Translations under genes and position numbers: made by a program | Notes under the pieces: model-generated | What the model saw: the letters and a program-made list of their open reading frames with translations, nothing else | What the model was told of the DNA's origin: nothing | Databases searched by the model: none | Part shown: in pieces, positions 8,531 to 17,698 of the stretch | Layout of the letters: every line of letters begins with the position of its first letter | How positions within the stretch are numbered: position 1 is the first letter of the stretch | Origin: Mesorhizobium escarrei | Lineage (GTDB): Bacteria > Pseudomonadota > Alphaproteobacteria > Rhizobiales > Rhizobiaceae | Reading direction: 5' to 3' | Assembly (NCBI RefSeq): GCF_935825525.1 | Contig: NZ_CAKXZT010000136.1 | Location: 80,958 to 144,957 of the forward strand | DNA length: 64,000 nt

Positions 8531-9343
8531 TCAACCTGGGAAGATGGTGAAACCACCATCGACGCGAATGACCTGCCCGTTGATGAACCGCGCGCGCGGA
8601 CCGGCGAGGAAGGCCACCGCTTCGGCGATCTCTTCAGGCTCGGCATAGCGATTCAGCGATTTTTTGCTCGAATCCATGCGCTCCGGATCGACCACGCGGC
8701 TCGCTTGAAACCGTGCCGTCTTGGTTGCGCCGGGGCTCACCGCATTGATGCGCACGCCATCGTCGATCAGTTCCTTGGCGAGGCAACGCGTATAATGGAC
8801 GACGGCCGCCTTAAGCGTCGAGTAGACCACCTCCGGCGAGCATCCGATATGCGCTGCCGCCGAGGCAATGTTGATCACCGAGCCTGAGCCGCGCTTGACC
8901 ATAGGCGGAATGAACGCCTGGCAGACCAGCATCGTGCCGATGAGATTGTTCTCGGTCAGAACCTTGATGTCATCATAGTCGATGTCGAGCGCGTTGTTGG
9001 GGCTGGGCTTTACCCCCTTGGCTCCGATGTCCCCGCCGGCGCAGTTGACCAGAACATGCACATCGCCGAGCTCCGCCTCGATCTTCCTCTTCATTTCGAC
9101 AACGGCTTGCCTGTCGCCGATGTTGCCGGTGACTGCTGTCACCCGTGTCCCATGTTTTTCCAAACCCCTAGCGGATTCGCCGAGGTCTGCGAATTCGCCA
9201 TACTGCGATGGCCGGGTCCAGTCGAGATCGTGGATGGCGACGTTCGCGCCGAGTTCGGCCAGGCGTTCGGCCATGACGCGGCCGAGGCCGCGTCCCGAGC
9301 CAGTCACGAAGGCAGTCAGGCCGCTGAGTTCTCGGGCAGTCAT
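8531..9343 (-). CDS. SDR-family oxidoreductase
   Basis: 270 residues, a classical short-chain dehydrogenase. It shows TGSGRGLG for cofactor binding, NCAGGD in place of the usual NNAG, and the catalytic YSTLK around residue 173, with DGGFTIFPG at the end. It uses NAD(P) to oxidise an alcohol or reduce a ketone; the substrate is not predictable. GGAG lies eight bases before the ATG. Its start overlaps the stop of the sugar isomerase gene by 4 bases (ATGA), so it is the last gene of the ABC/catabolic operon. By context it probably acts on a sugar, sugar acid or polyol brought in by the transporter. Confidence 0.85.
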   Translation of the reverse strand: MTARELSGLTAFVTGSGRGLGRVMAERLAELGANVAIHDLDWTRPSQYGEFADLGESARGLEKHGTRVTAVTGNIGDRQAVVEMKRKIEAELGDVHVLVNCAGGDIGAKGVKPSPNNALDIDYDDIKVLTENNLIGTMLVCQAFIPPMVKRGSGSVINIASAAAHIGCSPEVVYSTLKAAVVHYTRCLAKELIDDGVRINAVSPGATKTARFQASRVVDPERMDSSKKSLNRYAEPEEIAEAVAFLAGPRARFINGQVIRVDGGFTIFPG

Positions 9344-10341
9344 GCTGATTTCTCCATTGCAATGAAATCGAACTTCTTCATGTTGGCGGCGCTGCGCCGG
9401 ATCATGTCGAGCTCATACGAAACGAGCGCGCCGTCATCGTCGCGCTCCCAGGGCGTCCGGTAATCGGCGTCGTCCGCAAGGCGGTTTACGCGCGCGGCAC
9501 TCAGGCAGGCCGCGAAGTCGCGCGCGGATTTCGGCCCATATCCGTTCCACCAGTCGTCGCTGAGACAGCGAACGTGGCGGGCCTCCAGTGCGCCTGGCTC
9601 GAGCGCGGCCGTCAGCGTGTCGTGGTGCTCGGCGAGGATGGCTGCCAGTTCGGCGAATGGCACGGCGCCGTCGCCGATTGCGCAGCGGACCAGACGGTAG
9701 CCCTCATCGGTGAACTGCACGCGATAGTCCTTGAGGTGGACATGACAGACGTGCGGCGCAATCCGCCGCGTGAAGGCAAGTGGTGCCTCGCCGACAGGGA
9801 AGGTGTTGCCGGTGTCGTAGGTGATGCCGACACCGGCCCCGCCGAATTCGCAGAACGCGACCAGTTCGTCGCTGCCGAAATCCTGATGGTTCTCGATGCC
9901 GAGCACCCGGCCCTCGGCCGCCGCCCGCGGCCCCCATTCCGTCAGGGCAGCGCGGATCGCTGCGTTGAACTCGCTCCATTTCCCGCCCCACAGGTTGCGA
10001 TCGCCGCACAGGACGGGGGTCAGCGCGATACGGATCGTTGTCGCCTCGAGCAGGCGCGCCGCCCGAAACGCGTTGTCCAACGGACCTGCCACGAGAAGTC
10101 CGCCACTTACCACCGGGACGATATCAAGCGCGGTCAGACGCCTGCGCAGGTCGACGACCGCGGCATCCGGCAAGTCGGTCAACCATGGTTCGTAGATCTC
10201 GAGCGTGCGTGCGCCCAGTTCCTGCGCCAGCGCTATGAAGCCTTCCAGCCCCGTCCCGTCCGGATTGTGCCGCGGCGTACCGCGTCCCTGCAGGCCGAGA
10301 GTGTAGGTCAGTCCGTAAGGGTTGAGGCCGAGACGAAGCAT
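9340..10341 (-). CDS. Sugar phosphate isomerase/epimerase-like TIM barrel
   Basis: 333 residues from ATG 10341, which has AGGAA ten bases upstream; the open frame extends to 10398 but would then overlap the preceding SDR. The sequence looks like an AP-endonuclease-2/xylose-isomerase-like TIM barrel: LGARTLEIYEPW, GIENHQDFGSDE with metal-ligand Glu and Asp, GITYDTGN, and HVCHVHLKD with ligand histidines. Such enzymes isomerise or dehydrate sugars, inositol derivatives or hydroxypyruvate. It sits between two SDR genes in the ABC operon, so a role in catabolism of the imported sugar or polyol is inferred. The exact reaction is unknown. Confidence 0.8.
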   Translation of the reverse strand: MLRLGLNPYGLTYTLGLQGRGTPRHNPDGTGLEGFIALAQELGARTLEIYEPWLTDLPDAAVVDLRRRLTALDIVPVVSGGLLVAGPLDNAFRAARLLEATTIRIALTPVLCGDRNLWGGKWSEFNAAIRAALTEWGPRAAAEGRVLGIENHQDFGSDELVAFCEFGGAGVGITYDTGNTFPVGEAPLAFTRRIAPHVCHVHLKDYRVQFTDEGYRLVRCAIGDGAVPFAELAAILAEHHDTLTAALEPGALEARHVRCLSDDWWNGYGPKSARDFAACLSAARVNRLADDADYRTPWERDDDGALVSYELDMIRRSAANMKKFDFIAMEKSA

Positions 10342-10381
10342 CAGTTTGGCAGTTCCTTTGAAAGATGTGGAAGCGATCGCA

Positions 10382-11155
10382 TCAGCGCAGACCCGCATCG
10401 ACGGTGATGGACTGCTTCGTGATCATGCGGCTGTCGTCCGCTGCAAGGAAGAGCACGGTCCGTGCAATCTCCTCGCCCAGCAGGACGCGGCGGATCAATT
10501 GCCGCTGCACCGTCTGGTCGATTGCGTCCTGGGTCTTGAACCACAGTTGGCGCTGCCGCTCGGTGATGACAGCGCCGGGTTCGACTGCATTGACGCGGAT
10601 GTTGTCGGGTCCGAACGACCGCGCCAGTGCGCGCGTCAGCGCCACCACAGCCCCCTTGGCAGTGGCATAGGCCACCATCTGGTCCGCCCCGAAACGCCAA
10701 GCGATGGAAGAGAAGTTTATGATCGAGCCGAAGCCTGATTCCTTCATATGCGGATGCACCGCCTGCGCGGCGAAGAAGTGATGACGGAGATTGACGTCGA
10801 AGCTACGGTCCCAGTATTCGGCTGTCATGGCGTCAACAGGATGGCGCTGATCGTCGGCAGCGTTGTTGACCAGGACGGCGACCGGACCAAGCCGCGCGCG
10901 CACGGCTTCGACCGACGCCTGCAGCGCAGCGACGTCGGTCACATCGCAATGCAGGTACAACGGAGCCCACCTGACGGCACCGCCGAGCTCGCGCTCCAGT
11001 GCCTCCGCGGGTTCGTCCTGCACATCGAGAAAGCATACGCGGGCGCCATTCGAGGCAAAGGCGCGGACCATATCGGCGCCGATCCCGGAGGCGCCACCGG
11101 AGATCAGCACGACGCGATCGGTCAAGCTTGGATAGTTCGCGAATTGCATGGACAT
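10382..11155 (-). CDS. SDR-family oxidoreductase
   Basis: 257 residues. The glycine motif is SGGASGIG, followed by HCDVTD and VNNAADD, catalytic Ser in NFSSIAW and the YATAK active-site motif near residue 158; the end is SITVDAGLR. This resembles SDRs that oxidise aldoses to lactones, such as xylose or arabinose dehydrogenases, but I cannot separate that from other sugar or polyol dehydrogenases. It starts four bases after the stop of the ABC ATPase gene. A second SDR lies two genes downstream in the same operon, which suggests two successive oxidation steps around the TIM-barrel isomerase. Confidence 0.85.
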   Translation of the reverse strand: MSMQFANYPSLTDRVVLISGGASGIGADMVRAFASNGARVCFLDVQDEPAEALERELGGAVRWAPLYLHCDVTDVAALQASVEAVRARLGPVAVLVNNAADDQRHPVDAMTAEYWDRSFDVNLRHHFFAAQAVHPHMKESGFGSIINFSSIAWRFGADQMVAYATAKGAVVALTRALARSFGPDNIRVNAVEPGAVITERQRQLWFKTQDAIDQTVQRQLIRRVLLGEEIARTVLFLAADDSRMITKQSITVDAGLR

Positions 11156-11159
11156 CAGA

Positions 11160-12257
11160 TCACAGAAGCGCCTTGGTTGCTGGATCGAACAGACAGGCGC
11201 GCGACATGTCGATGCCGAGCGTTATCGTCTCGCCCATGATGGGAGCATCATCCGGCTCGAATCGACCGGTGATTTCCAGGTCGCCTAGCCTGAGGACAGC
11301 AAGCGTCTCGGCCCCGGTCGGCTCGACCAGTTCGACCGGCGCCTGTATGGGCTCGACAGCAGGTTTGCGCGACTTCAGGTCGGTCGTGAAGCGGTAGATG
11401 TGTTCCGGCCGAACACCGAGCACCACGTCTTTTGGCGCGCCGGCGGGCAAAGGCGCGGCAAGGGCAAGAGTAGCGTCGCTGCCGTCAGCGGCGCGTACCG
11501 CGATGCTGGTCGAGCCCGTAAGCCGGGCGGGGATGAAATTCATCGCCGGCGATCCCATGAAACCGGCCACGAACATGTTGGTTGGCCGGTCATAGATTCG
11601 CTTCGGCGTATCGAACTGCTGCACCGAGCCCTGGTTCATCACCGCAATGCGGGACGCGAGCGTCATCGCCTCAACCTGATCGTGGGTGACGTACACTGTC
11701 GTCTTACCGACGCGATGGTGAAGCTTCTTTATTTCGGTGCGCATATCCACGCGCAGCTTGGCGTCGAGGTTGGACAGAGGCTCATCGAACAGAAACAGCT
11801 TTGGGTCGCGTACCAGTGCGCGCCCCATCGCAACACGCTGCCGCTGGCCGCCCGACAGCTGGCCGGGCTTGCGGTTGAGCAACTGCTCGATCTGCAGGAG
11901 TGCGGCAACCCGCTTTACGGCTTCCGCCTGCTCCGCTTTGGGCACACCTCGGCTTTCCATGCCGAAGGTGATGTTCTGGCGCACCGTCATAGTCGGATAG
12001 AGGGCGTAGGACTGGAACACCATCGCTATGTCGCGGTCCTTGGGCTGCACGGAGTTCACCAGCCGGTCGCCGATCCAGATCTCGCCCGAGGTAACGGTCT
12101 CCAGGCCGGCGATCATGGCGAGCAAGGTTGATTTGCCGCAGCCGGAGGGGCCGACAAGGGCGACGAACTCACCGGTTCGCGCCTCGAGATTGATGCCGGC
12201 CAGGATCTCGAGCCCGCCATAGCTCTTGTGAAGGTCGCGGATCATCAGCGCGGACAT
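11160..12257 (-). CDS. Sugar ABC transporter ATP-binding protein (UgpC/MsmK type)
   Basis: 365 residues. The Walker A motif GPSGCGKST is at 36-44, the ABC signature [14 protein letters not shown] near 134, and Walker [14 protein letters not shown] near 155, followed by the switch His in VTHDQ. The C-terminal 120 residues form the OB-fold (MOI) domain typical of carbohydrate-importing CUT1 ATPases ([10 protein letters not shown]). It powers import by the two permeases encoded just upstream and lies in the same minus-strand operon, 25 bases after the second permease gene. Such ATPases can serve several sugar transporters, so substrate comes from the binding protein. Confidence 0.93.
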   Translation of the reverse strand: MSALMIRDLHKSYGGLEILAGINLEARTGEFVALVGPSGCGKSTLLAMIAGLETVTSGEIWIGDRLVNSVQPKDRDIAMVFQSYALYPTMTVRQNITFGMESRGVPKAEQAEAVKRVAALLQIEQLLNRKPGQLSGGQRQRVAMGRALVRDPKLFLFDEPLSNLDAKLRVDMRTEIKKLHHRVGKTTVYVTHDQVEAMTLASRIAVMNQGSVQQFDTPKRIYDRPTNMFVAGFMGSPAMNFIPARLTGSTSIAVRAADGSDATLALAAPLPAGAPKDVVLGVRPEHIYRFTTDLKSRKPAVEPIQAPVELVEPTGAETLAVLRLGDLEITGRFEPDDAPIMGETITLGIDMSRACLFDPATKALL

Positions 12258-12267
12258 GGGCGATGTC

Positions 12268-12297
12268 TCATTTGATGGCGCCTCATTTGATGGCGCC
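12268..12297 (-). repeat. Tandem 15-bp duplication at the permease 3' end
   Basis: The 15-base unit TCATTTGATGGCGCC occurs twice back to back (12268-12282 and 12283-12297). On the minus strand it encodes GAIK plus the stop codon, so the permease ends GAIK-stop and the same five codons then follow untranslated. It looks like a recent slippage or replication duplication. No functional effect is expected unless the first stop is read through. Confidence 0.85.
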
Positions 12298-13185
12298 CTG
12301 TGTCAGGCCGCGCACGAAGTATTTTCCACCGAACAGGTAGATCATCAGCGGCGGCAGCGCGCCAATCAGCACGGCTGCGCTCATCACGTCGTAAGCGCGG
12401 GCGGTCGTGCCGCCGGCAGTAAGCGCGACCAGTGCAGCGGTAATCGGCTGCTGCTGGCCGGAGGTGAAGACAACGCCGAACAGATACTCGTTCCAGATGC
12501 CGGTGAATTGCCAGATGACGGTGACGATCAAAATCGGCGGCGACAGCGGCAGGATGATCTTCCGAAAAATCCGCCAGAAGCCGGCGCCGTCGATGCGTGC
12601 CGCCTTGATAAGGTCGTCCGGTATACTGACGTAGAAGTTGCGGCAGAACAGGGTGGTGAACGAGATGCCCTGGACGACGTGAATCAGGACCAACCCGTAT
12701 GTCGAATTGGTCAAGCCGAGCTTGCCGAGCAGGAACGCCCACGGCATCAGCGAGATCTGGCCGGGCATGAAGACGCCGAGCAGCATCAGATTGAACAGAA
12801 TTTCCGAGCCCTTGAAACGCCATTTCGACAGCACGTAGCCGTTCATGGCACCAAGGAGCGTGGAGATGAGCGTCGCGGGGATCGTCATCCAGAGCGAGTT
12901 GAAGAAATTGCGCTTCATGCCTTCGCAGGTGCCGCTGACGCAATAAGTGCCCCAGGCCTGCGCCCACGCGTCGAGGCGGAAGCTGCGCGGCAGCGAGATG
13001 AGGCCGTTGCGGGCAATGTCGGACTGCTCCCGCAACGAGTTGAAGACGACGACCAGCAGCGGTGCAAGGTAGATGACGGCGAAAAGCGTCAGCACCGCAT
13101 AGACAAGGAAGCGCGCCCAGAAATATCGCCGTGTCGCCGCGGCCGCTTCGGGATCATGCCGGGCGCTGAGAGCAATTTCAGCCAT
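12283..13185 (-). CDS. Carbohydrate ABC permease, MalG type
   Basis: 300 residues from ATG 13185. Six membrane helices are visible, beginning with [20 protein letters not shown] at about 20-40. The EAA-loop is [20 protein letters not shown], which contacts the ATPase. Its start overlaps the preceding permease stop by 8 bases (ATGGCTGA), a common sign of translational coupling. Unusual is the insertion around [14 protein letters not shown] between the first and second helix, with a Cys pair at the periplasmic side. It forms the CUT1-type membrane channel with the MalF-like partner. Confidence 0.92.
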   Translation of the reverse strand: MAEIALSARHDPEAAAATRRYFWARFLVYAVLTLFAVIYLAPLLVVVFNSLREQSDIARNGLISLPRSFRLDAWAQAWGTYCVSGTCEGMKRNFFNSLWMTIPATLISTLLGAMNGYVLSKWRFKGSEILFNLMLLGVFMPGQISLMPWAFLLGKLGLTNSTYGLVLIHVVQGISFTTLFCRNFYVSIPDDLIKAARIDGAGFWRIFRKIILPLSPPILIVTVIWQFTGIWNEYLFGVVFTSGQQQPITAALVALTAGGTTARAYDVMSAAVLIGALPPLMIYLFGGKYFVRGLTQGAIK

Positions 13186-14113
13186 TGCGGCCCTCCGCCC
13201 GCCTGCGCCAAACGATCCACAAGGAATAGGGCACCAGCACAACCGCGAGGGCCGCGAGCATCATCATCGCCGCGGCGGCACCCTCGCCGATCTGCCCGCG
13301 CTGGAACATCAGGTCGTAGACATAGATCGCCGGGAAGGTAGTCGACACACCTGGCCCACCCCGCGTCAACGCCGCCACCAAGTCGAACGTCTTGATGGCA
13401 AACTGGATCTGAATGACCGCCACCGCCAGAAAAATCGGGGCGATCGTCGGCAGGATGACCTTCCGATAGGTTCGGGAGACCGACGCACCGTCGATCTGCG
13501 CTGCTTTGACGAGATCCGGATCGACCGACCGCAGGCCAGCCAGGAAAAGCGCCATTGCGAAGCCGGACGACTGCCAGATACCGGTTATGATCACCGCATA
13601 GATTGCGGTGTTGCGGTTGGCGGTCAGGGCGAAGCTGAAGTCGGTCCAGCCGAGCCCCCGCACAAAGGCCTGGATGCCGTCGACGGGATTATAGAGCCAG
13701 CTCCACACCGTGCCGGTGACGATGAAGGACACCGCCAGCGGATAGAGGAAGATGGTGCGCCAGACCGCCTCGCCGCGAACGCGCTGGTCGATCAGGATCG
13801 CGAGAAGCAGTCCGATGGCCATCGAGCCGACGATATAGAAGCCGCTGAACAGGAAGAGGTTGGTATAGGCGATGTTCCAGCGGCGGTTCGCCCAGAGCGA
13901 AGCATAATTGTCCAGGCCGACCAAGCCATAGGTCGGCATCAGCGATGAACTGGAGAGCGAGAGATACAGCGTCCAGAGCGTGAAGACGAAGACGTAGATG
14001 AAACTCGCCGCAAGCGACGGCGCCAGCACCAGAATGGGCACCATCGTGCCCAGGCGCTGCCGCCACGGGGTTGCGGGAGCCGCAACCGGTACGGTCAGAT
14101 CATGCGTGGACAT
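13178..14113 (-). CDS. Carbohydrate ABC permease, MalF type
   Basis: 311 residues from ATG 14113, with GGAG about seven bases upstream; an open frame continues to 14197 but would overlap the next coding end. The protein has six predicted membrane helices, the first at about 24-45 (ILVLAPSLAASFIYVFVFTL). The EAA loop is KAAQIDGASVSRTYRKVILP near residue 212. It pairs with the MalG-like permease whose start overlaps its stop. Together with the binding protein (61 bases upstream) and the ATPase it forms a complete CUT1 sugar importer. Confidence 0.92.
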   Translation of the reverse strand: MSTHDLTVPVAAPATPWRQRLGTMVPILVLAPSLAASFIYVFVFTLWTLYLSLSSSSLMPTYGLVGLDNYASLWANRRWNIAYTNLFLFSGFYIVGSMAIGLLLAILIDQRVRGEAVWRTIFLYPLAVSFIVTGTVWSWLYNPVDGIQAFVRGLGWTDFSFALTANRNTAIYAVIITGIWQSSGFAMALFLAGLRSVDPDLVKAAQIDGASVSRTYRKVILPTIAPIFLAVAVIQIQFAIKTFDLVAALTRGGPGVSTTFPAIYVYDLMFQRGQIGEGAAAAMMMLAALAVVLVPYSLWIVWRRRAEGRNG

Positions 14114-14174
14114 CGGCTGCTCCGGCGAAACGAGGGCCGGGCGCGCCGCGCCAGGCCAATCATCGGCAGCGTCT

Positions 14175-15440
14175 TCACATCTGCGCTTCGGCCGCATCGG
14201 CCATGGCGCTGGCTGCGTCCTGCGCGGTCATGTCCGGCGTCGCCACGAATTCGGTGACGGTATCCATGATCGCGCCGCGCACCTTCTGCGGGATCGTCAT
14301 GTTATGCGCCATCGAACGGACAAGCGTGCCGCCATCGATCGACGCCTGCAGGTCCTTCTGGGAAAGCTGCTGGCAGGAATTGAAGCCGTTCGAGAGATCG
14401 ACGTCGAGACGGGCCGGGATCGAGCCCTTGGTCTGATTGAAAATCGTCTGGAACTCGGGCGACAGGATGGTGCTGGCGAGCAGTTTCTGCCCCTCGACGT
14501 AGTCCGGATCCTTCTGCTGGAAGAACACGACCGAGTCGGAATTCAGGATGAAGCCCGGTTTGCCCCAATCAGTCGGCGCCTGGGCGCAGACATAGTCGGC
14601 ACCCTCCTTGAAGCCGCCGGCCGTGAGCAGGCCGAGCGTCCAGTCGCCCATGATGTGGAAGGCGGCCTCGCCGCGTCCGACCAGATGCGACATGCTATCC
14701 CAGTCGCGCCCGTTCATGCCGGGGTCCATATATTTCGTCGTCATGGTGCGGAACTGTTCGAAGGCCTTGACCATGCCGTCGCTGCGCATCGCCTCGACGT
14801 CACCCTCGACGAAGGCCTTCTTGAAGAGATCGAGATCCATTCCGTAGACCACGACCTCGAAGACCGTCGAATCGGTCCAGTCGGCAGTCGAGTGCGAGAT
14901 GCAGATTTTGCCTGATGCCACGACCTTGTCGCAGGCGGCGTTGAAGTCCGCCCAGGTCTTCGGCACCTCGGCGACGCCTGCCTCCTGCATGACCTTCGGC
15001 GATGCCCACAGCCAGTTGATGCGATGGATATTCATCGGCGCCGCCACCCAGCTGCCGGTCGGCTTCATCACCGGCAGCAATTCGGGAGCGACGACCTTTT
15101 CCCAGCTTTCCGCAGTCGCCAGTTCATCGAGATTGGCGGTCATGCCGGTCTCGTTCCATTCGGCGATCTCGGGTCCCTTTAGCTGCACCGCGGGGGGTGC
15201 GTTGCCGGCGATGACGTCGGCGCGCAGTTTCGCCAGCGTGTTGGCGGTGTGGCCGGCGATGGAGGTCTGCTGCCAGGCACCACCCTTGGCGGTAAACATC
15301 TCGCCGAGCTTGGCGATAGCCTGGGCGTCCGATCCGGTCGCCCATTGATGCAACAGGTTGGTCTTGGGCTCTGCGAGCGCGGCTCCCGCAACAAAGCTGT
15401 ATGCCGCAGCGGCCGCAACGGCCGTCCTCAAATATTCCAT
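14175..15440 (-). CDS. Sugar ABC transporter substrate-binding protein
   Basis: 421 residues from ATG 15440, which has GGGAG eight bases upstream. A signal peptide at 1-23 (TAVAAAAAYSFVAGAALA) is followed by the two-lobed fold of family-1 extracellular solute-binding proteins: NLLHQWATGSDAQAIAKL at the mature start, PPAVQLKGPEIAEW, and GEAAFHIMGDWTLGLL near the middle. Tryptophans in SWVAAP and HRINWLW are likely sugar-stacking residues. It is the first gene of the uptake operon, divergent from the ROK regulator, whose putative operator lies 71 bases upstream of its start. The sugar is unknown. Confidence 0.92.
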   Translation of the reverse strand: MEYLRTAVAAAAAYSFVAGAALAEPKTNLLHQWATGSDAQAIAKLGEMFTAKGGAWQQTSIAGHTANTLAKLRADVIAGNAPPAVQLKGPEIAEWNETGMTANLDELATAESWEKVVAPELLPVMKPTGSWVAAPMNIHRINWLWASPKVMQEAGVAEVPKTWADFNAACDKVVASGKICISHSTADWTDSTVFEVVVYGMDLDLFKKAFVEGDVEAMRSDGMVKAFEQFRTMTTKYMDPGMNGRDWDSMSHLVGRGEAAFHIMGDWTLGLLTAGGFKEGADYVCAQAPTDWGKPGFILNSDSVVFFQQKDPDYVEGQKLLASTILSPEFQTIFNQTKGSIPARLDVDLSNGFNSCQQLSQKDLQASIDGGTLVRSMAHNMTIPQKVRGAIMDTVTEFVATPDMTAQDAASAMADAAEAQM

Positions 15441-15510
15441 CGTTTCACTCCCATAGGTGATGCACGGTTCGTATCGACCGCTTGTGGACGCAGTTTTGAG
15501 CTCGTCGCAG

Positions 15511-15531
15511 ACGGAGATGCAGTATCTCCGT
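15511..15531. promoter_or_regulatory. Perfect dyad, probable ROK operator
   Basis: ACGGAGAT-GCAGT-ATCTCCGT is an 8-bp perfect inverted repeat with a 5-base centre. It lies between the divergent sugar-transport operon (starting 15440, leftward) and the ROK regulator (rightward). Position and symmetry suit the binding site of a dimeric repressor that controls both directions. The regulator identity is inferred from adjacency only. Confidence 0.6.
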
Positions 15532-15583
15532 TCTTTCCAAGATGACATATTTGAGCTATCAGTCAACGTCCTTTGTGCTCATC

Positions 15584-16780
15584 ATGAACAAACCTTCGCT
15601 TAGAAACTGGCTGATCGACAAGCCCTCCGCATCACCGGAGAGCCTGATCGTACGATGCCTGCGTGAGCGCGGCGTGCTTTCGGCGTCGCAAATCACGCAT
15701 CTCACCGGTTTGGCGAGATCAACGGTCTCGACCGCGCTCAATGGCTTGAAAAAATCCGGAATGGTGATCGAATCGCCGGCCCATCATGCCGGGGCCAGGG
15801 GCATTGGCAGGCCTGCCGCGACCTTGACGCTCAATCCCGCTGCGGGCACCTGCGTCGGGATCCATCTGGGCCTCGACGAGATGCGGTGCATCGTCGCCGA
15901 CGTCTCGCATTCTGTCATTGCAGAACAAACTATCCCCCTGGGTCTGGACTACCAGCCACAACAGGCGGCCCAGCTCGCCAAGTCGGCAATTGCTCAATGC
16001 TACGAAGAGAACGGTCTGCCGATGGCGGGGCTCCTGGGGGTTGGGGTTTCCGTCTCGGGCCCTGTCAGCCGCGAAGGAGTGGTGCTGCGCGCGAGTATTG
16101 TGCCGACCTGGGCCGGGGTCAACATCCGCGATGTGTTCGGGCCGGTTCTCGAACAGCCGATTTTCGCCGATAACGAGAGCAACTGCTCGGCCATTGCCGA
16201 GCTGATGTGGGGCGCGGCCGTCGGCCAGGACGATTTCGTGCTGTTCAAGATCGATCTGGGCGTCGGCGGGGCCATAGTCCAGCATGGCCGGCTGGTGACG
16301 GGTATCGCCGGCGGCGCCGGCGAATTCGGGCATATCAGCATCGATCCCGGCGGCGATCTTTGCCGGTGCGGCAATCGCGGATGCCTGGAGCTTTATGCGA
16401 GTTTTGCCCGGCCGCTGGAGCAGATTTCGCGCATCGTGCGGCGGCCGGTCACGATGGACGACGTGATCATGATGGCTGAGCAGGGCGATGTCGGTGCGCT
16501 GCGGATGATCGGGGACACAGCAGAGTTCGCCGGCCGTGGTCTTGGTCTGATCAGCTCGGTGATCAATCCGCCGCTCATCATCATCGGTGGCCGGATGGCC
16601 TTGGCGGGCGACATTCTCCTGGCACCGCTGATCGCGTCATATGAACGCCACACGCTCATCAAGTCCCGCGATATCGCGCCCGCCCTGCGCACGCGGATAA
16701 TCGTTGGCAAGCACACGCAGAACGATGCATTGCTCGGCGCAGTTGGCCTGGTGCTGCGCCACAACAGCCGACTGCAATGA
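15584..16780 (+). CDS. ROK-family transcriptional regulator
   Basis: 398 residues from ATG 15584; the frame also has ATG 15542, and neither start has a clear ribosome-binding site. An N-terminal winged helix (SASQITHLTGLARSTVSTAL) is followed by the ROK sugar-kinase-like fold: GIHLGLDEMRCIVADVSH, DNESNCSAIAE, and GEFGHISIDPGG. The zinc motif CRCGNRGCLE is intact. ROK regulators of the NagC/XylR type repress sugar uptake operons and are released by the imported sugar or its phosphate. It is divergent from the ABC operon and next to a perfect dyad, so it most likely regulates that operon and itself. Confidence 0.88.
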   Translation: MNKPSLRNWLIDKPSASPESLIVRCLRERGVLSASQITHLTGLARSTVSTALNGLKKSGMVIESPAHHAGARGIGRPAATLTLNPAAGTCVGIHLGLDEMRCIVADVSHSVIAEQTIPLGLDYQPQQAAQLAKSAIAQCYEENGLPMAGLLGVGVSVSGPVSREGVVLRASIVPTWAGVNIRDVFGPVLEQPIFADNESNCSAIAELMWGAAVGQDDFVLFKIDLGVGGAIVQHGRLVTGIAGGAGEFGHISIDPGGDLCRCGNRGCLELYASFARPLEQISRIVRRPVTMDDVIMMAEQGDVGALRMIGDTAEFAGRGLGLISSVINPPLIIIGGRMALAGDILLAPLIASYERHTLIKSRDIAPALRTRIIVGKHTQNDALLGAVGLVLRHNSRLQ

Positions 16781-16912
16781 TTTGACTTTGCGCCAAGTGG
16801 GGCCGTTTCCCCAGGGCGATCGCTCGCGAAGAATATCGCTGAACACATCTCCGGCGAGCGGCCGCTCACGAAGCGCCCACCAAGTGGACGCAGTTGGGCG
16901 CTGCTTTGCGGC

Positions 16913-17656
16913 TCAGCGCCCACTGTCGATGATCGAGCCGCCGTCCGGCGTGAGGCTGGAGCCGGTAATGAACTGCGAATCCTTGCTCGCGAGGAACAAA
17001 ACGACGGGCGCTATGTCTTCCTCCGGCGTTCCGAAGCGGGCGAGTGCGTTGGTCGGCGGGGGCACGTCAGCCTCTTGGCCCCAGGTCTCTGCCAGCGGCA
17101 GGAGATTGTTCACGGTGATCTTGTCGGCACCCCACTCGCGCGCGGCGGTCCGCGTCAGGGCGCGCACTGCCTCCTTCGCCATGTTGTAGGGGCCATAGCC
17201 CACCAGGCCCATGACACCGGCCATCGAGCCGAAGTTGACGACGCGGCCCTCTCCGCTGGCCTTGAGGTGGGGATAGCAAGCCTGCATCGTTCTCAGGTAG
17301 GCGATCGGGCCGACCTCGAAATTGCGCTGCAACTGCTCCACCGACAGTTCGATGATGGACGAGAATGGCGCGGACGGATCAAATGCGTTGTTTACAAGGA
17401 CGTCGACTCCGCCATAGGCGGCGCCACCTTGTCCACCGCCGCCTTGATCTGATCGGGATTGCTGATGTCGCAAGACGACACCGAGCGCGGTGCCCCCGGC
17501 GGCCTCGATGTCGGCGACGACAGCGTCCACATTGGCGGGCGTGAGCGAAAGAACCGCCACCTTTGCGCCTTCCGCAGCGAACAGCTTCGCCGTGGCGCGG
17601 CCGATGCCGCGACCGGCGCCTGTAACGATGGCCACTTTTCCGTTAAGTCGACCCAT
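16913..17656 (-). CDS. SDR oxidoreductase with compensated frameshifts
   Basis: 247 residues from ATG 17656 (GGAG six bases upstream). It has TGAGRGIG, VNNAFDP, NFGSMAG and YNMAK, the classical SDR cofactor and catalytic motifs, and ends TPDGGSIIDSGR. Between about 17420 and 17482 the frame reads VLRHQQSRSDQGGGGQGG, which is not SDR-like. The neighbouring frame reads SCDISNPDQIKAAVDKVA, exactly the segment expected there. One extra base near 17480 and one missing base near 17421 would explain it. About 19 residues, including the Asp before the adenine pocket, are therefore scrambled. It converges with the ROK gene. Confidence 0.75.
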   Translation of the reverse strand: MGRLNGKVAIVTGAGRGIGRATAKLFAAEGAKVAVLSLTPANVDAVVADIEAAGGTALGVVLRHQQSRSDQGGGGQGGAAYGGVDVLVNNAFDPSAPFSSIIELSVEQLQRNFEVGPIAYLRTMQACYPHLKASGEGRVVNFGSMAGVMGLVGYGPYNMAKEAVRALTRTAAREWGADKITVNNLLPLAETWGQEADVPPPTNALARFGTPEEDIAPVVLFLASKDSQFITGSSLTPDGGSIIDSGR

Positions 17657-17698
17657 GTTCATCTCCATTCGATAGGGGTTATTGGAAGTTTCGCTGCG

